Part shown: positions 62,622-64,000 of the stretch, in pieces
How positions within the stretch are numbered: the first letter of the stretch is position 1
Layout: each line of letters starts with the position of its first letter
From: CAMQRS01 sp964370645
Lineage (GTDB): Bacteria > Bacillota_I > Bacilli_A > Erysipelotrichales > Erysipelotrichaceae
NCBI GenBank assembly: GCA_964370645.1
Contig: CAYJJS010000005.1
Coordinates: forward strand, 1 to 64,000
Length of the DNA stretch: 64,000 nt
Reading direction: 5' to 3'
Made by a program: the position numbers and the translations under genes
The notes under the pieces: generated by a model
What the model was told of the DNA's origin: nothing
The model's database searches: none
What the model saw: only the letters and a program-made list of their open reading frames with translations

Positions 62622-63011
62622 ATGAAAAAATATATTGTGTTTATGAGTGTAAGTATTTTATTTTTAGTCTATTCTTTTTCAATGATTTATAGTGAAACAA
62701 GTCCTATTGTATATAAAGTATATATGGATTCATCAAGCAACAATACACTTGAGGTGAAAGAAGAATTGGTGGATTTGTTAGATGCTTTATGTGAAGGGGT
62801 ATCTGAGGATAGTTACCATGTGTTGGTAAAAGAGAACCTGGACTATCTTTCACTCATAGAGAGTAGTGTAGTTTCCTTTACAGATGGGGTTTTACAAGTT
62901 AAAATAGGAGATGCAAAAGGAAGTTATATTGAAGGTAAATATACATTTATAGATCCCTGTGTCTATCAAGAAGTCGAGGTACAAAGTTTTTTATTTTCAT
63001 TATTTCAATAG
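62622..63011 (+). CDS. Short exported protein, possible reduced SpoIIR
   Basis: A 129-residue protein with an N-terminal signal/anchor helix (about 2-24). Two stretches resemble SpoIIR: VYKVYMDSSSNNTLEVKEELVDLL recalls the family IRxHVIANSDSxxDQxLKxxVRDAVL, and LQVKIGDAKGSYIEGKYTFIDPC recalls the C-terminal LRVxIGxGxGxNWWCVLFPPLC. The middle of SpoIIR is missing (Bacillus form 224 residues). It lies next to tsaC, and in Bacillus spoIIR lies just upstream of the ywlABC genes, where ywlC is tsaC. SpoIIR signals from the forespore to activate pro-sigma-E. The start follows AGGTGA. The identity is tentative; at minimum it is a real exported protein. Confidence 0.6.
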   Translation: MKKYIVFMSVSILFLVYSFSMIYSETSPIVYKVYMDSSSNNTLEVKEELVDLLDALCEGVSEDSYHVLVKENLDYLSLIESSVVSFTDGVLQVKIGDAKGSYIEGKYTFIDPCVYQEVEVQSFLFSLFQ

Positions 63012-63020
63012 GTGTATTAT

Positions 63021-63635
63021 ATGAAAACAAGTAAATTATCTAGTGTCAAAGAAACAGTACAAGCGCTACAAGCTGGGAAGGTGATCGCTTTTCCTACGGA
63101 TACTGTATTTGGTGTAGGTGTTGTATATGATGATAAGAATGCTTTACAACGTTTAAAAGATGCAAAACGAAGAGATAAAAATAAACCGATTCCGATGATG
63201 GTTGCTTCTTTAAAGCAAGTATTAGAAGTTGCAGAAGTGGATACAAAATATATTGCGCTGCTTGAACACTTTATGCCAGGAGCGTTTACGATTGTGGTGA
63301 AAAGAAAAAAGACAACTCCAGCGTATGTGAGTGATGGTTTAGACACAATTGCAATTCGTATGCCAGATGATGAATTTTTGTTAGAAGTTATGCAAAAACT
63401 TGGAAAACCACTTTTGGTAAGTAGTGCAAATCTAAGTGCACATGGTTCTTGTAGCACTAGTGATGAGGTGCTACAGCAACTAGATGGAAGAATTGATGCA
63501 ATTGTAGAGGGGAATTCAAAGTCCGATACTGCTTCAACCATTGTAGATATAAGTGGTGAGAATATTAAGATATTACGAGAAGGTGTAATTTGTAAGGATA
63601 AAATTATTCGCAAATACATGGATATATGTAAATAA
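63021..63635 (+). CDS. tsaC: Threonylcarbamoyl-AMP synthase
   Basis: TsaC/Sua5/YwlC makes threonylcarbamoyl-AMP from threonine, bicarbonate and ATP for t6A37 in ANN-decoding tRNAs. The 204-residue protein has the YrdC fold with FPTDTVFGVG (about 24-33), the KRRDKNKPIPMMV substrate motif and IAIRMPDD, plus SSANLSAHG. It lacks the extra C-terminal Sua5 domain, so it is the short TsaC form. AGGTG overlaps the stop codon of the preceding gene. Confidence 0.95.
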   Translation: MKTSKLSSVKETVQALQAGKVIAFPTDTVFGVGVVYDDKNALQRLKDAKRRDKNKPIPMMVASLKQVLEVAEVDTKYIALLEHFMPGAFTIVVKRKKTTPAYVSDGLDTIAIRMPDDEFLLEVMQKLGKPLLVSSANLSAHGSCSTSDEVLQQLDGRIDAIVEGNSKSDTASTIVDISGENIKILREGVICKDKIIRKYMDICK

Positions 63636-63647
63636 ATGCTGTATTAG

Positions 63648-63739
63648 TTGCTGTATCGTGTTTAATAGATTATAATGAATTCGAGGAATCCTAAAAGTTT
63701 AACTCGAGAAAGAGAGTAGCTACCACACTCTCTTTTTTT
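63648..63739 (+). ncRNA. Candidate short transcript: promoter, two hairpins, terminator
   Basis: A promoter TTGCTG-17-TATAAT (63648-63676) is followed within 60 bases by a hairpin TCGAG / CTCGA (63681-63707) and a terminator AAAGAGAGT / ACTCTCTTT with seven T (63709-63739). No reading frame lies between. It would make an RNA of about 55 bases. The terminator may simply serve tsaC, with the promoter fortuitous. Confidence 0.35.
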
Positions 63740-63743
63740 GTGT

Positions 63744-63768
63744 AAAAAAACACTCTGTGTAGAGTGTT
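63744..63768 (-). terminator. Terminator of the ECF S component gene
   Basis: On the minus strand AACACTCT / AGAGTGTT with an ACAC loop and seven T, overlapping the stop codon. Confidence 0.87.
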
Positions 63769-64000
63769 ATTTGTTTTGTGATAAATATAATCGATTTCCT
63801 ACACTGTAGCTTAATATACTTGCTACAACAACGCTGATGAAACCTTGTAAAAGGTTGAATGGTACACTTCCAAATGCAACAATAAAATTTCCATATAAGA
63901 AAGCATCTGTTAAATAATAGCCACATACCATAATAAGTAAACCGACTAAAAAACTAAGTGGTCTTACTTTTTTTGGTATCGATTTCCATATGATACTCAC
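63767..64000 (-). CDS. ECF transporter S component, C-terminal part (cut by window end)
   Basis: The visible 77 residues hold two membrane helices and the segment VCGYYLTDAFLYGNFIVAFGSVPFNLLQGFISVVVASIL, which fits the C-terminal half of PF07155-type ECF S components (pattern GYFLAExFLYG...VPxNLxQ). The frame is open to the window edge; the GTG there is probably not the true start. Such proteins bind a vitamin or related nutrient and work with the shared EcfAAT module. The substrate cannot be told from this part. It is a second S component besides RibU. Confidence 0.8.
   Translation of the reverse strand: MSIIWKSIPKKVRPLSFLVGLLIMVCGYYLTDAFLYGNFIVAFGSVPFNLLQGFISVVVASILSYSVGNRLYLSQNK

Noticed and set aside
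63017..63619. 200-codon antisense frame covering tsaC
   Set aside because: The plus-strand TsaC motifs are clear; the antisense frame is low-complexity Ser-rich with no start signal.
63709..63739. preQ1 or other riboswitch aptamer in the terminator region behind tsaC
   Set aside because: The conserved aptamer bases are absent and no plus-strand gene lies downstream to be controlled.

Overview
The window is a gene-dense, AT-rich chromosomal segment of a low-GC Bacillota. TGA is used as a stop, AGGAGG-type ribosome sites and intrinsic terminators are everywhere, and no rRNA, tRNA, CRISPR array, insertion sequence or prophage was seen. Sporulation genes (spoIID, spoIIQ-like, spoIIE, a possible spoIIR) and an anaerobic radical-SAM sulfatase-maturating enzyme suggest an anaerobic, gut-type, potentially spore-forming member of the Erysipelotrichia/Turicibacter part of the phylum. 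The exact taxon is an inference.

Positions 1-22900 are mostly housekeeping: UPF0371, murA, a PDZ-S41 protease, an uvrB-MFS-ligase-DUF1146 operon, then spoIID-spoIIQ-mreB, mscS, a MazF-like orphan, and spoIIE-tilS-hpt-ftsH-ispD, fba, a stand-alone GlmU acetyltransferase domain and prs. The order DUF1146-spoIID-spoIIQ-mbl and the order spoIIE-tilS-hpt-ftsH both match Bacillus synteny, but spoIIID is missing from its usual place. spoIIE has a promoter with a Spo0A-box-like -35 and 21-bp spacing. spoIID has a sigma-E-like promoter laid over a terminator hairpin.

Positions 22900-38100 are accessory. They hold a large BspA-type surface protein, a MarR/TauE pair with twin operators, a sulfatase module (anSME, two AraC regulators, Cys-type sulfatase, GH13 enzyme, amidohydrolase), a polar amino acid ABC transporter, a cytidylate-kinase-like protein and a riboflavin transporter RibU under an FMN riboswitch.

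Positions 38400-59000 form a maltodextrin/glycogen utilisation island: LacI regulator, MATE exporter, glycogen phosphorylase, MalQ, neopullulanase-type GH13, MalEFGK transporter, an unknown membrane protein, debranching enzyme, pullulanase, oligo-1,6-glucosidase, an esterase and a ROK sugar kinase. Palindromes of the GAAAACGTTTTC type sit inside the promoters of glgP and malE, so the two halves are probably one LacI-controlled regulon. Imported maltodextrins would be debranched, phosphorolysed or hydrolysed, and the glucose phosphorylated.

Positions 59000-64000 carry PepF, a CE7 acetylesterase, a CE4 deacetylase, a short protein that may be a reduced SpoIIR, TsaC and the C-terminal part of an ECF transporter S component cut by the window edge. 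All coding regions look intact.
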